Shown: positions 53,267-62,113 of the stretch, in pieces
Position numbering within the stretch: the first letter of the stretch is position 1
How the letters are laid out: the number at the start of each line of letters is the position of its first letter
NCBI RefSeq assembly: GCF_013409985.1
Contig: NZ_JACCBY010000008.1
Coordinates: forward strand, 92,193-156,192
DNA from: Sphingomonas melonis
GTDB taxonomy: Bacteria > Pseudomonadota > Alphaproteobacteria > Sphingomonadales > Sphingomonadaceae
Reading direction: 5' to 3'
DNA: 64,000 bases
Program-made: the position numbers and the translations under genes
The notes under the pieces: model-generated
The model's input: only the letters and a program-made list of their open reading frames with translations
Database searches by the model: none
What the model was told of the DNA's origin: nothing

Positions 53267-54153
53267 TGCACGTGGTGCCTACCACACTGATCCTTGGTGC
53301 CGGCGGCATGCTAGGCCGTGCCGTAGCTGCCGCATGCCCGTCACCCGTGGTAACGGCCGGTCGGGCCGAGCTCGAGGGCAATGACGCGCAAGCCATCATT
53401 GCGCTGGTTGCGCGCGTTGCTCCCTCTCTGGTGATCAATTGTGCGGCAGACGTAGATGCGGATGGCGCCGAACGCGACATCAGCAAGGCAATGGCAGCGA
53501 ATGGCGTATTGCCCGGCTTCGTCGCAGAGGCTTGTCAGGCCGCCGGCGCTCTGATGGTCCAGGTGTCAAGCACCGGCTGCTATGGCGCATGGAAGGACAC
53601 GCCCTTCACCGAGGACGATCCCGCCCAACCGACTACCGCTCATCATCGAACCAAATTGATCGGGGAGCGTGCGGTAGCGGCGGCCGCGTCCGATCACCTC
53701 ATCGCCAGGGTCGGGTGGCTCTACGGTGGCGATGCAAGCAATCCGAGGAACTTCGTCTGGCGGCGGCTAGTGGAGGCAAGCACCTCGTCCCAGCTTTCGT
53801 CGGATGACGAGCAGCACGGCTGCCCCTCGAACGTCGCTGACGTGGCGCGGCAGCTCTTCGTCGCGATTGACGCCGGCGTACGGGGCACGATCAACATCGT
53901 TACCCAGGGCTCGGCCAGCCGATATGAGTATGTCAGGCGCATCATAGAGGCCGCGCAGATGCCCTGCGAGGTGAAGCCCGCCCCCGCCTTCGTTCGCGCA
54001 GCTCCTGTGAGCCACAACGAAACAGCAATAAACGCGCGCCTCCAAGAGCTTGGGCTCGACATCATGCCGCATTGGGCTACCGCGATCGACAATTATGTAG
54101 CGAAACTCCGCTCCGACGGACTGCTCGCAAATTTGGAAGGAAACGCCACGTGA
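53263..54153 (+). CDS. RmlD-like sugar-nucleotide reductase with altered catalytic tyrosine position
   Basis: 296 residues. NAD(P) loop LILGAGGMLGRAVAAAC, NCAADVDADGAE, VQVSSTGCYGAWKDTPFTED, and C-terminal NIVTQGSASRYEYVRRIIEA. The usual Y-x-x-x-K reads H-H-R-T-K (TTAHHRTKLIGE), so the standard catalytic Tyr is replaced by His. From its place after rfbFG it may reduce CDP-4-keto-6-deoxyglucose or bind it non-catalytically. Tandem ATGs at 53263/53266. Confidence 0.78.
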   Translation: MMHVVPTTLILGAGGMLGRAVAAACPSPVVTAGRAELEGNDAQAIIALVARVAPSLVINCAADVDADGAERDISKAMAANGVLPGFVAEACQAAGALMVQVSSTGCYGAWKDTPFTEDDPAQPTTAHHRTKLIGERAVAAAASDHLIARVGWLYGGDASNPRNFVWRRLVEASTSSQLSSDDEQHGCPSNVADVARQLFVAIDAGVRGTINIVTQGSASRYEYVRRIIEAAQMPCEVKPAPAFVRAAPVSHNETAINARLQELGLDIMPHWATAIDNYVAKLRSDGLLANLEGNAT

Positions 54154-55433
54154 CGGTGGAACATATCGATTACGTAATCCTCGGGGCCGGCATTACAGGC
54201 CTTGGTGCTGGCCACGAATTGCGCCAGCAGGGTAAAAACCCGACCATATTCGAAAAAAGAGCGACAGCCGGCGGTCTGCTAGACAATTTCGTCATCGATG
54301 GTTTCCGCTTCGATCGCGCAGTACATCTCTCGTTCGCAACCGAGCCTGAGGTACGCGAGATCTTTGATCGGACGCCCTACATTACGCATGCGCCGGAGGC
54401 GTTGTGTTGGGATGCCGGCAACTGGCTGCGCCACCCCACCCAGAACAACATGCATCCGTTGCCCGCTGAAGAGAAGATCGCGTTGATCGCCGGTCTAACT
54501 GAGGCGCCGCAGGGCGAACTCAACAACTACGAGGATTGGCTCGTCCAGCAATATGGCCGACCGATCGCCGAACGCTGGCCGATGCCCTATACGGAAAAAT
54601 ATTGGACGGTGCCGGCCAACGAACTCGGCACCGATTGGATCGGTCAGCGCGTCCGTCGCGCGGACATTCGGGAGGTTCTACAGGGCGCGTTCACAACCGA
54701 GAAGCCCAATCACTTCTACGCAAAGGAGATGCGCTATCCCGAACAAGGTGGTTACCGGGCGTTTATCGAACCGTTGATGGTCGATGCTGACATCCGTTGT
54801 AACAAACACGCCGTTGCGATCGACCCCGTCGCCCAGATCGTGACGTTCGAGGATGGCGGCCAAGTTCATTATTCGAAACTCATCTCCACACTTCCGATCC
54901 CCGAAGTTGTCGAGATGCTGCCTTCTGCGCCTGCGCCGATCCGCGACAAGGCTCGCAGCCTCTTTGCGACGGCAGTCGATCTTATATCGGTTGGCTTCAA
55001 TAAACCCGCCGTGCCGCCAGCGCTGTGGTTCTACATCTACGACCGCGACATCTGGGCCGCCCGCGCGTACGCGCCGAGCCTCAAGTCGCCCAACAACGTT
55101 CCCCAAGGGTGCAGCTCGCTGCAATTTGAAATTTACTCGTCGCCTCGTCATCCACAGCAGCACACCGCTGAGGAGATGAAGGAAAATACCCTTGCCGGGC
55201 TTGAAAAGATGGGACTGGCGACACGTGACGACATTATCGTCCTAGATCATCGCAAGCTCGATTACGGCAACGTCGTCTACGACGTCGGCATGGAGGAGCG
55301 GCGCGACGAAGTACTCGCGTATATTCGCGACGTCGGCATCCTGTCCGCTGGCCGGTTTGGGGAATGGGGCTATCTATGGAGCAACCAATCCTTGATGAGC
55401 GGCCTGGCAGCCGGTCGCGCGGCTACCGTCTGA
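54150..55433 (+). CDS. FAD-dependent mutase/oxidoreductase of the UDP-galactopyranose-mutase/amine-oxidase superfamily
   Basis: 427 residues from a GTG at 54150 with GGAAGGAAA upstream; it overlaps the preceding TGA (GTGA). FAD-binding VILGAGITGLGAGHELRQQG and FEKRATAGGLLD. The central PYTEKYWTVPANELGTDWIG resembles the active-site region of Glf-type mutases and amine oxidases. C-terminal GRFGEWGYLWSNQSLMSGLA closes the FAD site. A pyranose-furanose mutase acting on the CDP-6-deoxyhexose is the most attractive reading; an oxidoreductase remains possible. Confidence 0.7.
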   Translation: MTVEHIDYVILGAGITGLGAGHELRQQGKNPTIFEKRATAGGLLDNFVIDGFRFDRAVHLSFATEPEVREIFDRTPYITHAPEALCWDAGNWLRHPTQNNMHPLPAEEKIALIAGLTEAPQGELNNYEDWLVQQYGRPIAERWPMPYTEKYWTVPANELGTDWIGQRVRRADIREVLQGAFTTEKPNHFYAKEMRYPEQGGYRAFIEPLMVDADIRCNKHAVAIDPVAQIVTFEDGGQVHYSKLISTLPIPEVVEMLPSAPAPIRDKARSLFATAVDLISVGFNKPAVPPALWFYIYDRDIWAARAYAPSLKSPNNVPQGCSSLQFEIYSSPRHPQQHTAEEMKENTLAGLEKMGLATRDDIIVLDHRKLDYGNVVYDVGMEERRDEVLAYIRDVGILSAGRFGEWGYLWSNQSLMSGLAAGRAATV

Positions 55434-55451
55434 CGGCAGCCATTCACTCCC

Positions 55452-56843
55452 ATGACGCGAATTTCTCCGGTCGCACGGCACGATCGGTCCACGCGAATGG
55501 CGTCGCTGCTCGCGCAGCGACGCTTCTTCGTCGGCTTCCTTGCGCAAGTAATGCAATATGGCGCGTCGCTTCTGCTGCTACCATTTCTAGTAAAGACGCT
55601 GACGACAGCTGAGATCAGCGTCTGGTATTTGCTGATCACGATACAAGGGCTGGCTGCCATCGCTGATTTTGGCTTCGGTGGTGCATTCGCGCGCGGCATC
55701 GCCACCGCGCTCGCCGGGGCGGACACCATTCAGACGGAAGGTTTCAACGGCCGGACCGCCGGTAACGCCAATTATCGTCTGATCGGCGACCTGATCCACG
55801 CGGCTCGGCTATGGTATGCAATGTTGGCGACGATCGTGTTTTTTGTGATGATTACAGGCGGGCTGGCTTACGTGATGAGCGTCACCGCTACCTCGCACCT
55901 CGATCCGCGCGAGATCGTTGTGACTTGGACTATCATGGCGCTCGCGACCGCCCAGTCTATGTACTTCTCTTGGGTCAATCCCGTGCTGATTGGCGCCAAC
56001 CGGGTCGAGCACGATTTGATCAGCCAAATTATTGGCAAAGGCGGTGCAGCCCTGCTCGGTATTGGCGTCCTTCTTGCTGGTGGCGGCTTATTAGCACTTG
56101 CGATCGCCCAACTAGCCGCTTTTGGCAGCGCGCGGATCATAGCAGCCCTATTCATGCGGCCGATCCGCCGGCAAATCCCGCCGTCGACCCGGGACAACGC
56201 CCGTAGCATCCGGCTGCTTAGGACGATTGCGCCGAACGCGAGCCGGTTTGGACTGGCGTCGTTATCCGGCTTCTTGATCACCCGCTCCAGCGTCTTTGCA
56301 GTGACCAGCTTTGTCGGCCTCACGGAGGGCGGCGCCTATGCGATCTCCCTGCAGCTTATCAGCGCAATTCTTCAAGTGTCTCAGCTCCCCACACAATTTG
56401 CCATGCCACGTTTGGTCAGCTTCCAGTCTCAAGGCGCCAAACGCGCGGTTCGCCGCGAGGCAATTCAGCTCTCGGCTATATTTGTCGCACTATTCCTGCT
56501 TGGCGTGCTAGCGCTTACCTTCGTTGCCCCGCCCCTGTTTAAGATGATCGGCCGCAATGTCATATTGCTTCCCGCGCCCTTACTCTTCTTCCTCGGCATG
56601 GTGATGCTGTTAGAGGGTTTGCACAGCGTCAACGCCTTCGTCTTGATGACCGGAAACAAGGTTCCATTCACCCGTGCGGCGGTTTTATCAGCGGTCGCGG
56701 TGGTCGCAGGTACCCTGTTTGCCGGCTGGTGCGGCTGGGGTATCGAAGGCATCATCGCCGTGCAGGGGCTGGTACAACTCAGCTATAACAATTGGCGCTG
56801 GCCGCTCATGGTCCTACAAGACACCCACATTGTGGCCGCGTAA
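55452..56843 (+). CDS. Wzx-type flippase (polysaccharide biosynthesis membrane protein)
   Basis: 463 residues with ~12 membrane helices. Opens MTRISPVARHDRSTRMASLL (an ATG at 55497 is also possible), then VMQYGASLLLLPFLVKTLTT and IADFGFGGAFARGIATAL, characteristic of the MATE/Wzx fold. It moves lipid-linked repeat units to the periplasmic face. It is the only flippase in the window and lies between sugar-nucleotide and glycosyltransferase genes. Confidence 0.88.
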   Translation: MTRISPVARHDRSTRMASLLAQRRFFVGFLAQVMQYGASLLLLPFLVKTLTTAEISVWYLLITIQGLAAIADFGFGGAFARGIATALAGADTIQTEGFNGRTAGNANYRLIGDLIHAARLWYAMLATIVFFVMITGGLAYVMSVTATSHLDPREIVVTWTIMALATAQSMYFSWVNPVLIGANRVEHDLISQIIGKGGAALLGIGVLLAGGGLLALAIAQLAAFGSARIIAALFMRPIRRQIPPSTRDNARSIRLLRTIAPNASRFGLASLSGFLITRSSVFAVTSFVGLTEGGAYAISLQLISAILQVSQLPTQFAMPRLVSFQSQGAKRAVRREAIQLSAIFVALFLLGVLALTFVAPPLFKMIGRNVILLPAPLLFFLGMVMLLEGLHSVNAFVLMTGNKVPFTRAAVLSAVAVVAGTLFAGWCGWGIEGIIAVQGLVQLSYNNWRWPLMVLQDTHIVAA

Positions 56844-56905
56844 GGCCGCATCCCTTGGTACCGGTTTTATCCGGGGTCGTCGCCCTGCCGGAGATTTAAT
56901 TAGTC

Positions 56906-57940
56906 ATGTCAACCACTCAGCCGCTGACTGGACAGGCAGCGCCTTCGGTCCTGATGGCGCAAGGTAGCGATGACCGGAACCCGGCGATCTCGATCACCAT
57001 CCCGACCTTCCGCCGCTTTGCCATGCTGCGCGAAGCAGTCGAGAGCGCGTTGGCCCAGCAATCCTCTCGCGTCATTGAGGTTGTGGTCGTCGATAATGAC
57101 CCAGAATCAACCACTTGCGACCGCCTTCTTCTCGAAGTTCCACAGATTAAGGACTCCTGTTTTCGCTATTACCGCAATAGTGACAATATCGGCATGTTCG
57201 GTAATTGGAATCGTTGTATCGAACTTGGGCGGGGCCATTGGCACACCATGCTCCATGATGACGATCTGCTTGATCCAACTTTCGTTGATACCATGCTCGA
57301 TGTACTCGAAGCACATTCTGCCATCGACGCTATCGCCTGCCGGAAACGCAATTTAGACCAGCGGCTCAATCCGCCTTCAGCTACAACGCCCTCGCCGCGG
57401 TCAACCCATTCTCCGCTAGCACGCTGGCGACAGAGGCTGATTGATCTTCGCAGATTTGGCCTTGCCGATTACCGATCGATAACGCCGCGAAACCTATTTT
57501 GGGCGAACCCGCTTGGCAACCCGATCGGCTTCGTCTGCCGGAAGGTCGATGCCATTACGGCCGGTGGCTATAACGAAGATGACTACCCGTCCGGCGATCA
57601 CTTTTTCTATGCTCGTTTCTCCCGACTGTTTCGCCTAATCCAGCACCGGCGGGTCGAAGCGAGTTACCGGATCTCCGTCAACGAGACACTGAGCGAGCCG
57701 GTCATTCGTCGACTGATCCTGAGCACGCACCGCCTTCAAGAAGAATATGTCGGGTCGGTGGTACCCGCATGGTGGCGCTATCTCATTCCGCTTGCCACCG
57801 CGTGCGAGATCGAGGGTTGGAACCGTTTCTGGGGCGTGAACATCAACCGCGGCGATATCGAAAAGTCGATCGGCGCCAAGTTACCTCGTGCCAACAAGCG
57901 TCTCTATAACGCTGTCCTCACGCTCCTCGGCGGCTTCTAA
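56906..57940 (+). CDS. glycosyltransferase family 2
   Basis: 344 residues. ISITIPTFRRFAMLREAVES, EVVVVDNDPES, NIGMFGNWNRCIEL and the DxD motif HDDDLLDP. The C-terminal half (NEDDYPSGDHFFYARFSRLF) is the acceptor region. Cytosolic. It begins a run of three transferases. Confidence 0.88.
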   Translation: MSTTQPLTGQAAPSVLMAQGSDDRNPAISITIPTFRRFAMLREAVESALAQQSSRVIEVVVVDNDPESTTCDRLLLEVPQIKDSCFRYYRNSDNIGMFGNWNRCIELGRGHWHTMLHDDDLLDPTFVDTMLDVLEAHSAIDAIACRKRNLDQRLNPPSATTPSPRSTHSPLARWRQRLIDLRRFGLADYRSITPRNLFWANPLGNPIGFVCRKVDAITAGGYNEDDYPSGDHFFYARFSRLFRLIQHRRVEASYRISVNETLSEPVIRRLILSTHRLQEEYVGSVVPAWWRYLIPLATACEIEGWNRFWGVNINRGDIEKSIGAKLPRANKRLYNAVLTLLGGF

Positions 57941-57974
57941 CCGCAAGTATTTCATCTACAGAAGGACACCGCTT

Positions 57975-58901
57975 ATGGGCGACGTACCCATCTCTTTTCT
58001 GATTATGGCGCATGCTGATCCTGCTATGCTGGAACGGCTGATCCGCAGGATGTACGATCCAGCGTCCACCTATGTTGTTCACATCAATATCAGGTCCGAC
58101 ATAACCCCATTTCTAGCCGCCTTCGCGGACCTGCCTAATGTTCACTTCGTACCCGACGCCGACCGCATTGCCGTCAACTGGGCCGGCTTTAGCTTCACAG
58201 AAGGCGTATTTGCCGCAATCCGCCACGCGCTTCGCGTCTCCCCTAATACTCAACGTTTTGTTTTAATGTCCGGCGCCGACTACCCAATCAAGCCGCTCCC
58301 CGTGATCCTTTCCGAAATCCGCAAGGATCAGGAGATTATGACAGTGTCCCGAATGCTCGACCGGTCCGGTGCGGGCTTCCATAACAATCTCGCGCGACGT
58401 TATTATCTTGGTGATCGGCAAGCGTTCAACGTCCGCACCGCACCTTGGATTTTGAAAAAAATTGGTCTGGCCATCAACAAATACGGGCCGGTCCGCGCGG
58501 CCTATCCTCTACAGTTGTACCATGGCGCATCGTGGTGGTCGCTCACTCGCGCGGCAATTGATCATGTCTTGCCGCTGTGGGGCACCGCTCGTACAGAGTG
58601 GTTCCGCTATGCCCAGCTACCGGATGAAATGATGCTGCATACGCTTCTGATGCATTCGGAGCGCGCGCCCTTCATCAAGTACAATCAGCTTAAGGGCATC
58701 GGCGAGCTTGATTACGAACAAGGCGTCAATGGTCCGCATTATGCCGACTGGCGCAACCCGAACCCGACCTTACCCCGCCACCTCGGCGTGGAAAATTATG
58801 AAGAAGTAATTGCGGCTGAACCTTTGTTCATGCGCAAGGTCGACAGCGTCCACTCTAAGCCGCTGCTTGATCGCGTCGATGCCCATCTCGATAGTCTGTA
58901 A
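57975..58901 (+). CDS. GT14-type (core-2/I-branching beta-1,6-GlcNAc transferase-like) glycosyltransferase
   Basis: 308 residues. ISFLIMAHADPAMLERLIRR, YVVHINIRSDITPFL, SGADYPIKPLPVIL (the SGxDYP motif of GT14), LYHGASWWSLTRAAIDHVL and LPDEMMLHTLLMHSERAP. GT14 enzymes use UDP sugars without a metal DxD motif and often create branches. It suggests a branched repeat unit. AAGGA precedes the ATG. Confidence 0.87.
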   Translation: MGDVPISFLIMAHADPAMLERLIRRMYDPASTYVVHINIRSDITPFLAAFADLPNVHFVPDADRIAVNWAGFSFTEGVFAAIRHALRVSPNTQRFVLMSGADYPIKPLPVILSEIRKDQEIMTVSRMLDRSGAGFHNNLARRYYLGDRQAFNVRTAPWILKKIGLAINKYGPVRAAYPLQLYHGASWWSLTRAAIDHVLPLWGTARTEWFRYAQLPDEMMLHTLLMHSERAPFIKYNQLKGIGELDYEQGVNGPHYADWRNPNPTLPRHLGVENYEEVIAAEPLFMRKVDSVHSKPLLDRVDAHLDSL

Positions 58902-58906
58902 GCCTT

Positions 58907-59749
58907 ATGACGTTGCCAGCTGTCACTCCGCCACCACCAAACATATCGGTCGTCTGCGCGTTCTTCAACGAAGCGGCGGTGATTTTGGATGCCATTAAAT
59001 CCCTGAATGAGCAGACGTTTCGAAATTTTGACGTCATATTTATCGACGATGCATCGACGGACGGGTCCGCCGAGATCATAAAAGCCCATGCAGATTTTCC
59101 TTACAGAATCCTGCGTAACGATTGTAATCTCGGGCTCGCCGCGTCACTTAATCGCGGCGTCGCCGCAGCTACCGGCACCTTAATCGCCCGCCACGACGCG
59201 GACGACGTCATGCTACCGGACCGCTTGAGCCATCAGGTGGCATTCTTTGCCGATGCCGATCTGGTCCTACTGGGGGGACAGGCCCAGAAGATTGATGATC
59301 ATGGCACCCCGTTCGGCACATTGGCCATGCCCTGCTCCGATCAGGACTGTCGCTTTGCTCTCAATTTCTATCCGCCTTTCGTCCATCCCGCGGTAATGTA
59401 TCGCAAGGCGGACGTTGAGGCAGTTGGAGGATATGACGCAGCCACATTCCCGGCGGAGGATTATGACCTGTGGTGCCGCTTGGCGGAGCGCGGTAGGATC
59501 GGCAACACCGACCACACGGTTCTAAAGTATCGCGTCCGGTCTAGCGGAAGCATTACCTCAGATCGCCGGCAGACCCAACTACGTAAGCATGCCGAAGTCA
59601 TGCGGTGCTATCGGTTTTTTGGCGCGCCATCGCTACGCGGCACCGCTCTTCACATCCGCAGAATTTTTCGTCTCCTGACGCTTTTCGGCGGTACCGACCG
59701 TTTGTCGCTAATCAGCAAAATCGGGCGCATGGCCGCGCCTTCACGTTAA
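58907..59749 (+). CDS. glycosyltransferase family 2
   Basis: 280 residues. ISVVCAFFNEAAVILDAIKS, VIFIDDASTDGSAEIIKAHA, RHDADDVMLPDRL (DxD) and PAEDYDLWCRLAERGRIGN (ED of the acceptor side). It follows the GT14 gene by 5 bp. Typical EPS side-chain or backbone transferase; donor unknown. Confidence 0.9.
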   Translation: MTLPAVTPPPPNISVVCAFFNEAAVILDAIKSLNEQTFRNFDVIFIDDASTDGSAEIIKAHADFPYRILRNDCNLGLAASLNRGVAAATGTLIARHDADDVMLPDRLSHQVAFFADADLVLLGGQAQKIDDHGTPFGTLAMPCSDQDCRFALNFYPPFVHPAVMYRKADVEAVGGYDAATFPAEDYDLWCRLAERGRIGNTDHTVLKYRVRSSGSITSDRRQTQLRKHAEVMRCYRFFGAPSLRGTALHIRRIFRLLTLFGGTDRLSLISKIGRMAAPSR

Positions 59750-59791
59750 TCGACGTCATCGGATCATATGATCACAAACAAGGTGCACACA

Positions 59792-60088
59792 ATGCCGCGA
59801 CCTCAACGTACATATCTGCCCCTGCTGTTCCTGTCCGTCCTCGGCGGCTGTGCGGCGCAGGACGCCAAGCTACCGACTTCGCTGGTAAAGGGTGCTGTTG
59901 ACGGTATGTGGACCTCGCGATCGAGCGACGCCGTCAAATCCTGCATTGAGGCCTCAACCAGAACGACGGATCACCCCCTGTTCCAGGTCGTTGCCAATGA
60001 CCCGGAAACCTCCGTCTATGCCACCACGGTAAACATCTTGCCTGCGGCAACGCACGTTGATCGCGAGAATGCTGTAAAATGTCTTTAG
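59792..60088 (+). CDS. small lipoprotein of the EPS locus
   Basis: 98 residues from the ATG at 59792, chosen because AAGGTG lies 6 nt upstream. Lipobox LGGC near residue 20 (FLSVLGGCAAQ). The mature part is short with one further Cys pair candidate (KSCIEAS, VKCL). No family recognised. Last gene of the low-GC locus. Confidence 0.7.
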   Translation: MPRPQRTYLPLLFLSVLGGCAAQDAKLPTSLVKGAVDGMWTSRSSDAVKSCIEASTRTTDHPLFQVVANDPETSVYATTVNILPAATHVDRENAVKCL

Positions 60089-60446
60089 GTCTTTGATCCC
60101 ACAGTTCGATAGTGTCGTTCGGATGGAAGGAAGCCGCATGGTATAGGCTCGTCATGGGAGCACCACGACCGCGCCCGCTGTCCAAGCAGCAATACAGCAA
60201 TCGCAAGCTTCGCCCGCCGGCTAAAACGCAGAGCGGACTCATACCCTACGAGTATATCGCCGATCTTGGACGTCAGAGCCACGCAGTTTCATCACCAGCC
60301 CTATCCACTATATGCCGGAATTGAACACCCTACCTCGAAGGTTGCACATAGCTCGCGGCTGCGGGTAGAGATTAATAAATCCGGTATGGTAGGTTAACCT
60401 TAGCACTCGTTGCTTTCAATAGGAGACCCCTATACAATTTCTCTTT
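60089..60446. other. 358-bp stretch between the EPS locus and rml operon
   Basis: No coding frame looks real. The right part is AT-rich and ends with TTGCTT (60410-60415), 17 bp, TACAAT (60433-60438): a good sigma-70-like promoter reading into rfbC. Confidence 0.5.
60410..60438 (+). promoter_or_regulatory. promoter of the rml operon
   Basis: -35 TTGCTT and -10 TACAAT with 17-bp spacing. Initiation would fall at ~60445, one or two bases from the ATG at 60447, so the transcript may be leaderless. Confidence 0.45.
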
Positions 60447-61010
60447 ATGAGAAGCCTAGTTAAACTAATTCGACCACGACGTTTCGGTGACACTCGCGGT
60501 TGGCTCACCGAGGTCTATTCGAGACCCACCCTCGCGGCACTCGGGATCGCCTGCACGTTCGTGCAGGATAACCACTCGCTGTCAGTCCCCGCCTACACGC
60601 TGCGCGGCCTCCACTTCCAGACGCCGCCACGGGGGCAGGACAAGCTGGTGAGTTGCATCCGCGGGCGGATCTTCGATGTCGTCGTAGACGTGCGCCGTGG
60701 CTCACCAACTTACGGGCAGTGGATCGGCACCGAACTTTCCGCTGAAAACGGCCATCAGCTTTTCATTCCGATCGGCTTCGCACACGGCTTCATCACGCTC
60801 GAACCAAACTGCGAAGTCATCTACAAATGCTCCGACACCTATGCACCGCAAGCGGAGGGCGGTATCCGCTGGGACAGCGTCGGTATCGACTGGCCGCTGC
60901 CCACCGGCGTCACGCCGGAATTAAGTGACAAGGACAAGGTCCAGCCGACGCTCGCCGAGTTCGACAGCCCCTTCTCTTATGATGGCCGGCCGCTCGCCCC
61001 CCTCGCCTAA
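60447..61010 (+). CDS. rfbC: dTDP-4-dehydrorhamnose 3,5-epimerase
   Basis: 187 residues. Motifs RFGDTRGWLTEVYSRPTL, LRGLHFQTPPRGQDKLVSCI (catalytic His in GLHFQ), VVVDVRRGSPTYGQW, IPIGFAHGFITLEP and GGIRWDSVGIDWPL (Asp of the dyad). Third enzyme of dTDP-L-rhamnose synthesis. No ribosome site lies near the ATG; the promoter is immediately upstream. First gene of rmlCBDA. GC returns to the chromosomal level from here. Confidence 0.95.
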   Translation: MRSLVKLIRPRRFGDTRGWLTEVYSRPTLAALGIACTFVQDNHSLSVPAYTLRGLHFQTPPRGQDKLVSCIRGRIFDVVVDVRRGSPTYGQWIGTELSAENGHQLFIPIGFAHGFITLEPNCEVIYKCSDTYAPQAEGGIRWDSVGIDWPLPTGVTPELSDKDKVQPTLAEFDSPFSYDGRPLAPLA

Positions 61011-61021
61011 AGGACGCCCCC

Positions 61022-62074
61022 ATGCGCATCTTCGTCACCGGTGGGGCCGGCTTCATCGGCTCGGCACTCGTCCGCCACCTGATCGAGAACACCACGCACG
61101 AGGTGCTCAATTTCGACAAGCTGACCTATGCCGGCACGCTGTCGACGGTCGAGCGGATCGCGAACTCGAACCGCTACCGCTTCGTCCAGGGCGACATCTG
61201 CGATGCTGACGCCGTCCGCGCCGCGATCGCCGAGTTCAATCCCGAGATCGTTACCCATCTCGCCGCGGAAAGCCATGTCGACCGTTCGATCGACGGCCCC
61301 GGCGCCTTCGTCCAGACCAATGTTGTGGGCACCTATACGATGCTCGCCGAGGCGCGCGCCTATTGGGCGGCGCTCGACGACGAGGCCCGCGCGGCATTCC
61401 GCTTCCACCATATCTCGACCGACGAGGTCTACGGCAGCCTCGGCGATACCGGCCTGTTCACCGAAGACACGCCCTATGATCCGCGCTCGCCCTATTCCGC
61501 GTCCAAGGCGGGGTCCGATCATCTCGTCCAGGCCTGGGGCCATACCTATGGCCTGCCGGTGCTGATCACCAATTGCTCGAACAACTACGGCCCCTATCAC
61601 TTCCCCGAGAAGCTGATCCCGCTGATGATCGCCAAGGCGCTCGCCGGCGAGCCGTTGCCGGTCTACGGCAAGGGCGACCAGGTCCGCGACTGGCTCTATG
61701 TCGAGGACCACGTCCGTGCACTGCAGGCGGTGTTCGAGCGCGGCGCAGTCGGCCGCACCTACAATGTCGGCGGTCATAACGAGAAGCAGAACATCGAGGT
61801 GGTGCACACGCTCTGCGCGATCCTCGACCGGCTCCGCCGGCGCGACGACGGCCGCTCCTACGCCGAGCAGATCACCTCGGTCGCCGACCGGCCCGGCCAC
61901 GACAAACGCTATGCGATCGACGCAAGCCGGATCAACGACGAGCTCGGCTGGCGGCCGCAGGAGACGTTCGAGACCGGCATCGAAAAGACGATCCGCTGGT
62001 ATCTCGACAACGAAGCCTGGTGGCGGCCGCTGGTCGCCGCCAAGGCGGCCGAACGCCGCGGCATCGCCGCCTGA
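61022..62074 (+). CDS. rfbB: dTDP-glucose 4,6-dehydratase
   Basis: 350 residues. MRIFVTGGAGFIGSALVRHL, AAESHVDRSIDGPGAFVQTN, the catalytic TDEVYGS and YSASKAGSDHL, NCSNNYGPYHFPEKLIPLMI. It converts dTDP-glucose to dTDP-4-keto-6-deoxyglucose. Eleven bases after rfbC, AAGGACGC precedes the ATG. Confidence 0.97.
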   Translation: MRIFVTGGAGFIGSALVRHLIENTTHEVLNFDKLTYAGTLSTVERIANSNRYRFVQGDICDADAVRAAIAEFNPEIVTHLAAESHVDRSIDGPGAFVQTNVVGTYTMLAEARAYWAALDDEARAAFRFHHISTDEVYGSLGDTGLFTEDTPYDPRSPYSASKAGSDHLVQAWGHTYGLPVLITNCSNNYGPYHFPEKLIPLMIAKALAGEPLPVYGKGDQVRDWLYVEDHVRALQAVFERGAVGRTYNVGGHNEKQNIEVVHTLCAILDRLRRRDDGRSYAEQITSVADRPGHDKRYAIDASRINDELGWRPQETFETGIEKTIRWYLDNEAWWRPLVAAKAAERRGIAA

Positions 62075-62113
62075 TATGTCGATCGCTCGACCTGTAGACA
62101 CGTGGACGTGTCG

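Noticed and set aside
55221..55240. Further match to the CGACACGT motif inside the FAD protein gene
   Set aside because: Only the core 8-9 bases match and the surrounding sub-motifs are absent, so it was not counted as a repeat copy.
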